Shown piece after piece: positions 44,073 to 56,394 of a DNA stretch of 64,000 bases (within the stretch, counting starts at the first letter, position 1; each line of letters begins with the position of its first letter). Source of the stretch: Pollenia angustigena (Eukaryota > Arthropoda > Insecta > Diptera > Polleniidae); contig OV884056.1 in NCBI GenBank assembly GCA_930367215.1, positions 251,127,127 to 251,191,126 on the forward strand, in the 5' to 3' direction. The notes below the pieces were generated by a model. The model was not told the origin of the DNA. It saw only the letters and a program-made list of their open reading frames with translations, and did no database searches. A program made the position numbers and the translations under genes.

Positions 44073-44371
44073 ATATATATCATACATATTTACATACATA
44101 CAAACATATGTTTAAATGCTTTTATGATACTTCTTTGAATACAATGTTAGAGGTAATGACATGATCATCGTTAACTTTTTGCCCGTACGAATCCTTTATC
44201 AATGAAAATATTAATTTTTCAATATATATCATACATATTTACATACATACAAACATATGTTTAAATGCTTTTATGATACTTCTTTGAATACAATGTTAGT
44301 GGTAATGACATGATCATCGTTAACTTTTTGCCCGTACGAATCCTTTATCAATGAAAATATTATTTTTTCAA
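44073..44371. repeat. 149-bp tandem duplication
   Basis: Two nearly identical copies starting ATATATATCATACATATTTA (44073) and ATATATATCATACATATTTA (44222), each ending with CCTTTATCAATGAAAATATT. Confidence 0.88.
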
Positions 44372-46545
44372 TTTCTAATTATTTTTCGTCATTAGTGTTA
44401 GAAATAAGCTTTAAAATGAGATATCATTCATTAAATTTGATGCGGTGGTATGGGAGATATTTGCAACCGACAAAAAAAAGTGCTTTAGAAATAATATATA
44501 TGATTTTCAAGAGTGGGCACTATATAGAATCAATACAATCATGGACCGACCTACCGCAACAAAAGTTTCTAAATATGTTTGTATGTATGTATATAAAATC
44601 ATAACGTTACTGACTGACGATTCATCATAACATAGCCTAAGCGTCTGAACTTAACAAGTTAAAATTCGGACCGGAGGTTGGTCCCTCTCCAAATTGATCC
44701 ACTAAGACTAATTTTTAATGTAAAAACAAGAAAAAAAAAATATTTTTAAGTTGAGTAAGTTAACTGCCATTAATTGCTGTTACCGTCCCTTTAGGAGCGG
44801 AACAATTTTTGATTTAGTTCGTTACAGGACTGAAAAGAGTTAAACTTTTCGAAGAATTTCGAACTTTTCTTGAAATACATAGTGTTACCTTAATTGCAAA
44901 AGGGCGTCACAACAAAAAAATTCGATATAGAAATTCAAACACCAAGTACACTTCTCTGTTTTTGATTTTGTAAAGTTGTTTGCTTCTTCTAAAAAAAAAA
45001 TAAAAATTGTAGTTACGCCTTTTTGTATTTTAGGTGACGGCATATATTTATTATATTGCATGATTTGGCTCGTTTCCAGAATGAGCCCTCCATATCTTCT
45101 AAGCTAAAAGAGATACAATAAATAATACTTACTGTTGTTCATTAAAAATATTAGCCATCGGATGTATAGTACTTTTTTTAAATTCTACCCTTTTGGTGAA
45201 TCAAAGGGTAGTTTCGAACTTTTTTGTCAACCTTATCTAAATATCTTGTAAGCCAATAAATAGAGAAATAGAAATCGTATCACATTCGTAACGTATCTAA
45301 AGAATGCAAACATAAATTTATTCCTTTTTCAAAATCCGAATGTTTATGGGGTAAAATTCGTACCTATTTTTGGCACTTTTTTCAAAACATTTGTCTCCAT
45401 TCATTGAAATTATGGACAATACCGAAATTTTTAATATTTCAATGGGTAGAAAAGAAAAAAGAATCAAAAAGTAGAAATATGGGAAATAAAGTTTCTTTCT
45501 TTTATTTTTCCGTTTTACGTATATAACGTTTTGAGTTTTTATAATACTGAACCTAGAAACTTAAAATTATTGGTGCAGGGTCCTGAGTGAATAAGAACCT
45601 ATAATATGAAAAATTTTGATCCTTTTTCGTTAGAACATGGAAACATAAGCTTTGGCATATAAATTTGTCCGCAAACTAGTGGGTTAAATGCCAGTGTTAT
45701 ATAATAATATTCATACTTAAGTGTCAAATTTCATTCAATAATCTTTAAGATTGCACATTGTACACAAGATTTACAAGAAGACCAGCTGGTTTTTCAAGCC
45801 GACTCTGAAAATTATTTAGGCTCGATCGGTTTATTAAAAAGCTTGACTTGGCCCAATATTTGTAAACGCTACAAACTTTTGCATAATACTCTCCCTACCA
45901 ATGGGGGTGTAGGGTATGAACAAATATTTTATCTGCGTTCGTAATTAATTATCTAGCATTTACTTATATACATACATACGTATGAATGTGAATATGTATA
46001 AAGTATGTGGTATATCTGAATGTAAAAACAGTCTAACGCGGGTGAAGTTTAAAATATTTATTTTAGAATTACATAAAGAAATCAAAAAAAAAAAAACTAG
46101 TTGTAACAAGAATGAAAAAGACACACATAACTGGGTTGCCTTGAATTCAAATTGTTTTATTTTATACCATTTAAGTTTTGCAAGAACAATTTTAACGATT
46201 AGTATTTTTAAAGATACACAAAAGTTCAATACTTTTTAAACTTGGCGCCGTTTTGTGTCTCTTTAAGCCACAGGTGTTAAAAAAAACTTCTCTAAATTAA
46301 TATTTGAGTTTTATTTTCCAGCAGTAATTAAACTATAATTCTTGAGTACAATCTGGCAACTTTATTATCATTAATTTTGTTAATTTATGAGCCTGTTGTC
46401 AGAACTTTTAGAGGTAAAATCAACAAAAAACCATAATTTTTCATCAAAAAATCTGCAAAATCTGCGTCATGATTTAAAAAATCTTCAAAACACATTTTTT
46501 ATGCAGTTTATTTAGAAAAGATATGACAATTCATTTCAAAATATA
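44372..46545. other. Unassigned stretch
   Basis: No protein family or element ends recognised. Short frames near 44395-44630 and 45960-46239 are open on overlapping strands and look fortuitous. Confidence 0.3.
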
Positions 46546-46701
46546 CAGCCATGTTCTGAAATTTGAATCGATGGTAGTTTGAATAGTAATTCTGGTAAAT
46601 ATAATTAGTTAGGAAATACTTTTTTGAACCTTTATTACAGAAAAGTTTTATAAATTTTTACGATTCAATTTCACTCGAATGCGATTTTCAGAACATGGCT
46701 G
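46546..46701. mobile_element. 156-bp MITE CAGCCATGTTCTGAAA
   Basis: Ends CAGCCATGTTCTGAAA and complement TTTCAGAACATGGCTG, with ATA on both sides. The degraded relative at 16876 shares the TCGAGTGAAATT subterminal part. Confidence 0.75.
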
Positions 46702-46949
46702 ATAATTTTTGAATACTTTTACATTTAAAACATCTATCCAAATTTATTTACTCAGTCAAAGTACGGATTAATCACATCTTTGTTATTTTAAACAACAAAT
46801 TAAGAGTTAATTGCTTGACATGTTAATTAAACTATCAAAAAAGGGTCTTATTGAAAATGTACAAGAGATCAAATATTGCAACTATAAAAGATATTTATAA
46901 ATAAGTACAAATGCATATTACTTCGTATAAAATCATAAGTCCGCCGATA

Positions 46950-47430
46950 TTAATGTGTCAAGACAATGCGAATTTGTAATTCTGTCCATGTAAAACTTGT
47001 GCGCAAAGTAAAGGTCGGAGTTTTGGAGATAATTTGATTGACTTTGCTACTTAGGCTCTAATTTTCACAAAGAACAAGCCTATTGAAAATAGGGCGAATT
47101 GGTCCATAATTTCACATAGCTCCTTCACAAGCTTCTTTTCAGAATAGAATCTTTTCATTATGGTATTTAGATTAAATTACGTCCAAACTTATTTAATTGC
47201 AATCAAAATCATCTTACCAAATTTTGGAATCGGTCCATATTTGACCATGGCTCTCATACAAAACTACTCCCGAAAATGGTTTTTAATGCGATAACTTCCT
47301 TATTAATATTGGTATTAACATACTAAGTTGGTGATAATAACTTTTACGATAACTACTATGCCATGACCAAATGTTGTATAGGGTATCATTTGGTCGGACT
47401 AGGCCGGTTTTACTCTCCACTTGTTTGTTC
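46950..47430. repeat. Dispersed fly repeat, copy 4
   Basis: Contains GCGCAAAGTAAAGGTCGGAG, CCATATTTGACCATGGCTCT and the terminal GTCGGACTAGGCCGG near 47393. Confidence 0.55.
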
Positions 47431-47654
47431 CGTTTTTTGCTGGCCAGCTTAATTTATTCAAAAGGCTTCTAGACATAGATACAATATGGACATTCAAAGA
47501 TTTATTAAATGAATACGTTTTTTGCATAAATAACATTATTCTATGCCAAACTAATAAATAACAAACAGATTAAAGAATCTTTATAATTTAAAACCAATTT
47601 AATAATTTTTTAAAAAATTTCATGAGATTATTTGTGGTTATAAGCAAAAAATAA

Positions 47655-49410
47655 AGATATTCATATAAAATCAGGATTTTTAACCAAGTCCAGATTTTCG
47701 AATTTTGCTTAAAAGCTAAATTTTGGTATAAAATCGAGATTTTTGGGAAAAAAACGAGATATGTGTATAAATGTGAGATTTAAAAATAAAAATCGAGATT
47801 AAGGTAGAAAATCGAAATTTAAGATTTTATATAAAAATTAGATTTTTGTTAAAAAACTAGTTTTTGTTACAACACCGACTTTTTAGTATTGAAACGGGGT
47901 TCGAGTATAAAAACTTGCTTTTAGTATAAAAAGAGTTTTTAATAAGAAATAGTTTTTAATATAAATACGAGTATTTTGGATAAAAACAAGATTTTAATAT
48001 AAAAACGATTTTTTAGTAGAAAAACGATTGTTTAGTATAAAAACGAGTTTTTAGTATTAAAACGACTTTTTAGTATAAAATCGAGTTTTTAGTATAAAAA
48101 CGATTGTTTAGTATAAAAACGACTTTAAGTATAAAATCGAGTTTTTAGTATAAAAACGATTGTTTAGTATAAAAACGAGTTTTTAGTATTAAAACGACTT
48201 TTTAGTATAAAATCGAGTTTTTAGTATAAAAACGATTGTTTAGTATAAAAACGAGTGTTTAGTATAAAAACAAGTTTTTAGTATTAAAACGACTTTTTGT
48301 TTAAAATCGAGTTTTTAATATAAAAACGATTGTTTAGTATAAAACGAGTTTTTAGTATAAAAACGATTGTTTAGTATAAAAACGATTGTTTAGTATAAAA
48401 ACGAGTTTTTAGTATAAAAACGAGTATAAAAACGAGTTTTTAGTATTAAAACGGCTTTTTAGTATAAAATCGAGTTCTTAGTATAAAAACGATTGTTTAG
48501 TATAAAAACGAGTGTTTAGTATAAAAACAAGTTTTTAGTATTAAAACGACTTTTAGTATAAAATCGAGTTTTTAGTATAAAAACGACTTTTTTGTTTAAA
48601 ATCGAGTTTTTAATATAAAAACGATTGTTTAGTATAAAACGAGTTTTTAGTATAAAAACGATTGTTTAGTATAAAAACGATTGTTTAGTATAAAAACGAG
48701 TTTTTAGTATAAAAACGAGTAAAAAACGAGTTTTTAGTATTAAAACGACTTTTTAGTATAAAATCGAGTTTTTAGTATAAAAACGATTGTTAGGTATAAA
48801 AACGAGTGTTTAGTATAAAAACAAGTTTTTAGTATTAAAACGACTTTTAGTATAAAATCAAGTTTTTAGTATAAAAACGATTGTTTAGTATAAAAACGAG
48901 TTTTTAGTATTAAAACGACTTTTTAGTATAAAATCGAGTTTTTAGTATAAAAACGATTGTTTAGTATAAAAACGAGTGTTTAGTATAAAAACAAGTTTTT
49001 GGTATTAAAACGACTTTTTTGTTTAAAATCGAGTTTTTAATATAAAAACGATTGTTTAGTATAAAACGAGTTTTTAGTATAAAAACGATTGTTTAGTATA
49101 AAAACGAGTTGAGTATAAAAACGTGTTTTTAGTATAAAAACGAGTTGTTAGTATTAAAACGACTTTTAAATATGTATAAAATCGAGTTTTTAGTATAAAA
49201 ACGATTGTTTAGTATAAAAACGAGTGTTTAGTATAAAAACAAGTTTTTAGTATAAAAACGATTTTTAAGTATATAAAACAATTTTTTTAATTTAAAAACG
49301 ATTTTTTAGTATAAAAACAATTTTTTTAGTATAAAAACGATTTTTAGTATAAATCGAATTTTTAGTATAAAAACATGTTTTAAGTATAAAATCGAGTTTT
49401 TAGTAAACAA
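47655..49410 (+). repeat. 19-bp minisatellite (AGTATAAAAACGANTNTTT), higher-order pattern
   Basis: Roughly 80-90 units. Four main variants recur in order (ending CGATTGTTT, CGAGTTTTT, TTAAAACGACTTTTT, AATCGAGTTTTT), and blocks of about 200-260 bp are themselves repeated (48250, 48510, 48800, 48960). The edges are degraded. Isolated diverged units at 50310-50350, 52139-52165, 52315-52345 and 55360-55510 suggest a once larger array broken by insertions. Confidence 0.93.
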
Positions 49411-49531
49411 AAATTTAAAAAAAAAATTTTTTGATTTATTCTGAAGTATTTCAACAACACAAATGTCTAGGAATCTTTCGATCAAAAAAAAAGGGTTTTA
49501 ATTAACAAAAAAAAAAAACTAATAAATAAAC

Positions 49532-50244
49532 GGCCCTATCTAAAAAAATGTATATCATACATTTTTTTTGCATAATATGCCACATTGTCAATTGTCAAAA
49601 CAGCTGGTAGGTTTTACAAAAAAAAAAATATGGAAGAAAAAAAAATTAAAAGCAATTTAAATATAATAAGGGTCTTCATGATATTGCTTAAAATTACCAT
49701 TTGTGCAAATGGGTAAACTTGCGAGACTCGTTTCATGAAGATCCTTTTTAATTTTTGTGTATTTTTAAACAATTAATGTCATTTCAATCAGAAACGTCAA
49801 TAAAAAATATATTAAAAAAAAATAATTAAAAATATAATAAAAAACTTGAAATTTGTAAATTATAAATGAAATTTGTTTTTAAAAATGCATAAAGAAAGCC
49901 AAAAGACTAATATGCTTATATTATTACAAGAATTTATTGTTTGTGATTTATTTACACTTGAAGTTTTCATTGAAAACGGCGGTAAGCATTAAAAAAATTT
50001 GTCTGTATAAATGCACAATTGAACAGCGCAAGTTTACGAGTCAAAATTGTTGGGCAAATTTAAGCAGTTTGTGTAAATGAATTCTCATACAATTTTTGAC
50101 AGTTCATTTACGAGGGTGTAAGAATGCACAGTTTACGAGACTTATAAACGATATCATGAGGACCCTTAATATAAATAAATTATAATATTTTATGATTTTT
50201 TTTTTTGTTTCTTTTGTAAAATTTTCAAAATGTTAGATAGGCCC
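49532..50244. mobile_element. TIR element GGCCCTATCTAA containing another TIR element
   Basis: Ends GGCCCTATCTAA and complement of GGGCCTATCTAA (11 of 12). Short TIR and no clear target duplication, so moderate support. It surrounds 49668-50167. Confidence 0.5.
49668..50167. mobile_element. hAT-type MITE AAGGGTCTTCATGATAT, 500 bp
   Basis: Ends AAGGGTCTTCATGATATTG and complement of AAGGGTCCTCATGATATCG. Flanks AATATAAT and AATATAAA match at 7 of 8. Subterminal CGAGACTCG/TCTCGTAAACT motifs are mirrored. Confidence 0.75.
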
Positions 50245-51300
50245 TTTTGCGTTTTATGTAACGATATACAATCGAACTTTTTATTATAAACAAGTTCTAT
50301 GTATATAAAACCCACCTTTTAGTATAAAAATAGGTTTTAGTATAAATTTACTCTGATATTCATAATAAATTTTTATGAAATGTTTATAAACCGGTTTTTG
50401 TATGGCTATGGCAATTTTTTTTTTAATAAAACTTTGATAAATTTTAAAATCTTTTATAAAAATGGGTGTTATAATTAATATTCTACTCTAACACACTTAA
50501 TGATAATGCCATTTTAGCGTTATTTTAGTTCTTGCATGTTTGTGCTTATTGCAATTCTTAACAGAAACTAACTTCCGCAATTTAATTTTTATAATAATAT
50601 TTATAAAAAAAAATTATAAAATACAATTTTTAAATAGGTATAACCTAATAATTATGAACGTAACAAAGAAAAAGTGAAAACGAAAACCAAAAATGTAGAT
50701 TTTAAAAACTAAAATGCACATTCATAAAAAAATTTATGATAACAAAAAGTTTTAGACGTTATAAAAAATCTCTTCCATAAAGAAAATCCCACACCAATAA
50801 TTCAAACAACTGCCGCAGTGACCCGATCTAATCAAAACAACTTGAACCTCAAAAAAATTTCAATTATTAAGAAGACTTGAGATAAGAAATAAAAACAACA
50901 AAATGACGATAATAGAAATAAAGGGGGATATTCAATTAAATGAAATAATAAACGACTCAAGTCAACGAGGTACAAGATAAGAAATCTTTATACTACAAAA
51001 TGCTTGAACGGCATCATGAAAATCAACAATAGTACAATAATATTTTATTTAAATTAAATATTTAATATTTTCAAGATAAAATAAGTTTTGTACATGAAAT
51101 AATTAGAGGGGTCTAAAAAATTCCCTTGACTGGCATGAAAAGTTTTTGTATTTACTTAAAGAAAAAAGAAGAAACGGTTTTAATTCGAATTATCACAGAA
51201 TGAAATATTTAAACATGTTCGAAGTTCAAAATTAAAGGACGAGGCATACTGTGATAACGGATATTTATTCAGCCTTTTTTGAAGAAAAATTTAATTAAAA
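50245..51300. other. Unassigned AT-rich stretch
   Basis: Contains a few stray minisatellite-like units near 50310; nothing else recognised. Confidence 0.35.
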
Positions 51301-51333
51301 TACTCACATTTTCCATGGAATTCGAGAATGTCG

Positions 51334-51585
51334 AGCCATAATAGCAAAAATGATGTAACCAACAACATTTTAGATTTTTGTTTTTTGATGAAAATCGATA
51401 AATTTTGATCATTTGCATCATCTCTAAATATCTCATATCTCTGGGAAGTATCGTTACGAAATAAGAGCACAAGCAATTTCAAACGAAACTCTAGACTTGA
51501 AGCAAAAATGTTTTAAAAAAACCTTCTCCTGTAATATTTTATTTTTGTTGGTTACATCATTTTTGCTATAAGGGCTCGATATACG
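51334..51585. repeat. Short inverted repeat
   Basis: GAGCCATAATAGCAAAAATG (51334) and its near complement ending at about 51580 (CATTTTTGCTATAAGGGCTC), arms about 40 bp. Confidence 0.6.
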
Positions 51586-52395
51586 GAATTTTTTTTTTAT
51601 AAATTTTTCTTTCTAAAGCTCGGACTTGTCTTAATGTAATGGATAGGGGTGGAAGATTTTGGACCAGACCAGTGAAGGAAAATTGAAAAATTTTGATGGT
51701 ACTGACCACCAAGCAAAAGGGTAGTTTTTCAACATTTTGGTACTTTTTTTAAATATATTTTTTTTTTTTGGGAAAATAAACATAAATAAAAAACTAAAAT
51801 ACTTAATTTTTGCTTATTGAGTTGGTATTTCAGCGGTTGGAGACGGAGTTGGCACTTTTTGTTGACGACTCTACGGCCCTGGTTGTCAATGTTAAAAAGT
51901 ATCAATGCTTAATTTCTACACAAAGAAGCATAACAAGAAAATGGTACTAAACTGGACGTGGGGGTACCGTGGTATTTTTGAAAGGAAAAAGTACTGAAAA
52001 AAGTACCATAGTACTGAATTTTCCATCACTGGACCAGACCGCATTATCAAGACCGAGACAATAAATTAGTACTCCATTAAATTTTTGTATTTTATTTTGT
52101 ACAGGTATATTACATATTTTATCAAAAAAAAAGCAATTTTTTAGTATAAAAGCGAGTTTTTCGTTTGAAATCAAAATTTAACTGCCGTATTCATAAAAAA
52201 TAAAATAAGTTTGAAATGTGTTTTAAGGCAAAATTTTCATACAAATTTTTCTTAAAATGCATTTCAAATCCATTTTAATTTTTTATGAATACGGCAGTTA
52301 ATATTTAATCAGTTTTAATACAAAATCGATTTAGTACAAAATTAAGTGTTTCTATTTAGAAAATTTAAATTTTATATCCAAGTCGAAATTTTTGA
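51586..52395. other. Unassigned; hAT-end and minisatellite scraps
   Basis: GACTCTACGGCCCTG near 51868 is an inverted relative of 9127. Stray minisatellite units lie at 52139 and 52315; a short inverted pair with GAATACGGCAGTTAA lies at 52178-52305. Confidence 0.4.
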
Positions 52396-52504
52396 TATTT
52401 TTAGTTAGGCTTGAGTTCATCAAATTTAATTTTCATTAAATTATTTTTAATCCAAATTTTTGTAATATTTTTAATTAGGCTTAAGTTCATGTAATTTAAT
52501 TTTT

Positions 52505-52840
52505 CCTTAAATTATTTTTATGAAGAAAGGAATTTTACAACATGAAAATCAATTAAAAATTGTTATTGATAATCTTTCATTCTTGACGTGGCTGGGGCTC
52601 GAACCCCGGCCGGCAGGTTACCATGACATGTTTCGATTGCAACCATTCAATCTCCTCAGATGGATTTGCCGTCTTACACTCGCAGCCATCGACGACTGCT
52701 GACGTCAATAGTCAAACATCAATCCTTAAACCAAATTGTATTCTAACATTTGGTAGATCGAAATTTGCCTTCCTGAATGATTATCCATTTTTAATTGATT
52801 TTACATGTTTTTTCTTTACTTCTGTTTTTTCGTACTTTTG
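52505..52840 (-). mobile_element. tRNA-like SINE/foldback unit, copy 1 (inverted)
   Basis: Read on the - strand it matches the copies at 53052 and 53600. It carries a pol III B-box-like GGTTCGAGCC (52596-52605) within a T-arm-like GGGG...CCCC stem, and about 90 bp before it TGGCTGCGAGTG, a weak A-box. Open frames of 60-96 codons across it are shared by all copies but are not a known protein. Confidence 0.6.
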
Positions 52841-53051
52841 TCAAGAATTTTTCTTGAAGTTTAAGTACATTTTTTGTTTTTTCATTTTGGTAGATCGAAA
52901 TTTGTCTTCCTGAATGATTATCCATTTTTAATTGATTTTACATGTTTTTTCCTTACTTCTGTTTTTTCGTACTTTTGTCAAGAATTTTTCTTGAAGTCCA
53001 AGTACATTTTTTGTTTTTTCATTTTGTCTTTTTCTTTTCTGTTGACCTAAG
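52841..53051. repeat. Centre of the inverted pair, internal duplication
   Basis: Contains a second copy of TTTGGTAGATCGAAATTTG ... AAGTACATTTTTTG (about 52720-52875 and 52884-53015). Confidence 0.55.
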
Positions 53052-53460
53052 GAAAAAGCATGTAAAATCAATTAAAAATGGATAATCATTCAGGAAGGCA
53101 ATTTTCGATCTACCAAATGTTAGAATACAATTTGGTTTAAGGATTGATGTTTGACTATTGACGTCAGCAGTTGTCGATGGCTGCGAGTGTAAGACGGCAA
53201 ATCCATCTGAGGAGATTGTGTGGTTGCAATCGAAACATGTCATGGTAACCTGCCGGCCGGGGTTCGAGCCCCAGCCACGTCAAGAATGAAAGATTATCAA
53301 TAACAATTTTTAATTGATTTTCATGTTGTAAAATTCCTTTCTTCATAAAAATAATTTAAGGAAAAATTAAATTTCATGAACTTAAGCCTAATTAAAAATA
53401 TTAAAAAATTTGGATTAAAAATCATAAATAGTTCAACAAAATAACCACAATACTAATTAT
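53052..53460 (+). mobile_element. tRNA-like SINE/foldback unit, copy 2
   Basis: Inverted relative to copy 1. B-box-like GGTTCGAGCC at 53261-53270. Runs from GCATGTAAAATCAATTAAAA through the tRNA-like part to AACCACAATACTAATTATTG. Confidence 0.62.
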
Positions 53461-53599
53461 TGTTAAAGCTAAGGCACGAGCTCTATGTGTACATTTGTCC
53501 TCCAAGTTGTGCTGAAAAAGGTCAACAGAAAAGAGAAAGACAAAGTGAAAAAAACAAAAAAATGTACTTGGACTTCAAGAAAAATTCTTGACGAAAGTA

Positions 53600-54040
53600 C
53601 GAAAAAAAACAGAAGTAAAGGAAAAAACATGTAAAATCAATTAAAATGGATAATCATTCAGGAAAGCAAATTTCGATCTACCAAATGTTAAAATACAATT
53701 TGGTTTAAGGATTGATGTTTGACTATTGACGTCAGCAGTCGTCGATGGCTGCGAGTGTAAGACGGCAAATCCATCTGAGGAGATTGAGTGGTTGCAATCG
53801 AAACATGTCATGGTAACCTGCCGGCCGGGGTTCGAGCCCCAGCCAAGTCAAGAATGAAAGATTATCAATAACAATTTTTAATTGATTTTCATGTTGTAAA
53901 ATTCCTTTCTTCATAAAAATAATTTAAGGAAAAATTAAATCTCACGAACTTAAGCCTAATTAAAAATATTAAAAAATTTGGATTAAAAACCATAAATAGT
54001 TCAACAAAATAACCACAATACTAATTATCATTAAATTATT
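53600..54040 (+). mobile_element. tRNA-like SINE/foldback unit, copy 3
   Basis: Direct repeat of copy 2 with few differences; B-box-like GGTTCGAGCC at 53829-53838. Same right edge (CACAATACTAATTA). Confidence 0.62.
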
Positions 54041-54554
54041 TTTTTATTTATGTTATGAAATGTTATTGTTGAATCAAAGTTTGTTTATACCAAGTACATG
54101 CAAGTCTACAACAAATCAACAATAAAAAAAACAACATTCATTTTGTTTGTGTAAAAACATTTGATACTGTCAAACAGCCAAACATAAAGAAAACAACAAA
54201 AACAAAAAATCATGGCGCACTAAACTCTAAGCAAATTTTGACAATATCGAAAATAAAACAACTGAACAGCTGATCACTTGCATGTATTTGTAATAAATAT
54301 ACTTTGTGTTGAATGTTGAAAAAATTTTTAAATTTAAAAAATAAAAAGTTTTTTCGAGCTTTTTTCTTTTTTTTTTTTTAATTTAATTTAAATTTTTATT
54401 AATTGTCAAACACAATTTTTTGTTAATTTTTAATTAAATTTTATAAATATAATATCCTGAAGAAGATTTCCAAAGGAAATCGAAATATCGAACACATAAA
54501 CGAACCATTTGAAATAAAAGTGACCTTAAGCTCAATTATTAATAAAGAAGAAGA

Positions 54555-54800
54555 AAATGAATTTTACAACATGACATTTATTTAAATTTATTGATAACTT
54601 TTATTCTTGGCTGAGCTGTGGATCGAACTCGGGTTGAATTTACATGTTTCAAGAATCACCGCATTCTTTCATCAGAATTCTTTGACGTTCTAACCTCTGC
54701 ACCACTGCAGTGCCTGCCAGTCAACAGTCAAACATCCACCTTTAACCAGTGGTACTGGTGGTTCGAAATTTGCTCTAATTATCATTTTTAAATTTTATTT
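54555..54800 (-). mobile_element. Related tRNA-like unit, diverged
   Basis: On the - strand TGGTGCAGAGG fits a pol III A-box and GAGTTCGATCC a B-box, about 74 bp apart. Outer parts (ACAACATGA, TTTACATG, TTTTTTCGTA) recall copies 1-3. Confidence 0.5.
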
Positions 54801-55019
54801 ACATGTTGCTTCCTTTCTTCTGTTTTTTCGTATTCTTTTTGTCAAGACTTTGTCTTGAAAACCTCAATACATTTTTTTATTTTGTTTTTTGTCCACTTTA
54901 GTTGATATTTTATTTGTTTCTGTAAAGTTCACGTGAAAGGTGACGTCGATACCAAGGTTTTTATGTATCAACGGTCTTCAAATAGTGTTACAGTTGGAAA
55001 GAACTATAGCATACAGTTT

Positions 55020-55351
55020 TTATTATTTAGGGCGTGAAATAGAGCAAGAGGGGTAAAAGCTCCCCCTCCCTCTATCTTTTTAACTAATCAACCGGTTTTC
55101 TTAAAATTTGGCATGCATACACTGTAACATCGGAAAGAGGACAGGGCATTAAATAGGGCAAGAGGGGTAAAAGCTCCGCCTCCCTATACCTTCTTAACTA
55201 ATCAATTAATTTTCTTGAAATTGGGCAAGCAAATAGTGTAACATCTGGAAAGAACTACAGCCTATAATTTTTTCTTAAAATTTAATTAAGGCACTGTTAC
55301 ATCTGAAAGAAATAAGTTATGTGGAAAAACAACGTTTGCCGGGCCAGCTAG
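55020..55351 (+). repeat. ~115-bp tandem units ending CCGGGCCAGCTAG
   Basis: Two main units with GCAAGAGGGGTAAAAGCTCC (55043, 55158) and CTTAACTAATCAA. The stretch ends ACAACGTTTGCCGGGCCAGC then CTAG|T (55348-55351), a Helitron-like terminus without a clear hairpin. Minisatellite-like sequence resumes right after it. Confidence 0.5.
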
Positions 55352-55519
55352 TTTCAAAATAAAATCGAAATTTTAATAGGTATAAAATCAAGATTTTAGT
55401 AAAAAGTCCAGTTTTTGGTACAACATCGACCATTGTTATGAATATTAAGCTTTATACTTAAACCAAGATTTTTGTTAAAAAAGCAAGATTTTAGTACAAA
55501 TTTATATGTAAAATCGCAC

Positions 55520-56390
55520 AAAATGTAAAGTCAAGCAACAATTTTACATTCCTCTTTTATATGATTCATAAAATTTTTTTAAATCGAATATGTAGATAAG
55601 TTTAAATTTAAAATTTAAATTTCAAAATGTAGCTTCTAGCTTATTATTTTGTACCGTACGCGAGTTTTTAAAGGGACACCAAAAGAAATTATGAATATTG
55701 TTGCAGGGGCATGTTGCATACTATGCAACAGGTAATATTAAAAATTCACGAGAACACTCCTTCTAGAACATTCCTTCACTCACACTTGCTTTCCATTCCA
55801 TTTTAAGAATCACAGCACTTTAACAATAATTTGTTTTTGTCTCTCATACGCTGTTCTAGCTTTTTTACAAATAATTTTCAACTTATTTATAATAACAAAA
55901 AAATTATATGAATAGCAAAAAAAACAAATTTCATTCTATTATGCTAAAGTTTCAATTCATGCGACACACATCATTGCTTTTGGTGCGATGCAACAATAAT
56001 TTAAAACGATCACGTGTCAACGACATACGACTTTCAATTAATTTTTATTAAAAAAATTTAAATTTGTATTTAAATGTGTGCAAAAATTAAGTTTATAAAA
56101 AATTGTTTAAACAATGACTTGAAAACAAAATTTTAAGGTAATTTCTAGAAATTTTTCAATTTTAAGCATTTTTTTGAAATAAACTAAACAAAATTATACG
56201 TTTAGCATTAAAAAAAAGAATATATCGCTCATTTGCTGCAAAAACTTTAAACACGTTTATTTCGAAATATATTATTTTGAGTTATGACGGCGATGCAGCA
56301 AATGAGCTGTTTGTAGTTAACAATTAAGCATATTTAATATTTAAAAAAAATTAACTTTATTGATAAAATAACTTTTATTATAACCTAAGT
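55520..56390. other. Unassigned AT-rich stretch
   Basis: No gene or bounded repeat seen. Confidence 0.35.
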
Positions 56391-56394
56391 ACAG

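Noticed and set aside
47655..49410. CRISPR-like regular repeat
   Set aside because: Units are 19 bp, contiguous and variable, with no unique spacers, in an animal nuclear sequence; this is a minisatellite.
52550..52710. True tRNA gene
   Set aside because: The B-box is good, but the A-box is weak and too far away and no acceptor stem or anticodon arm can be drawn; better called tRNA-like.
52623..52913. 96-codon frame and similar ones at 53019-53346 and 53732-53914
   Set aside because: These follow the repeated tRNA-like unit in both orientations; they are by-products of the repeat, with no protein features.
55761..55773. Perfect heat-shock element TTCTAGAACATTC
   Set aside because: About one such match is expected by chance in 64 kb of both strands, and no gene lies beside it.
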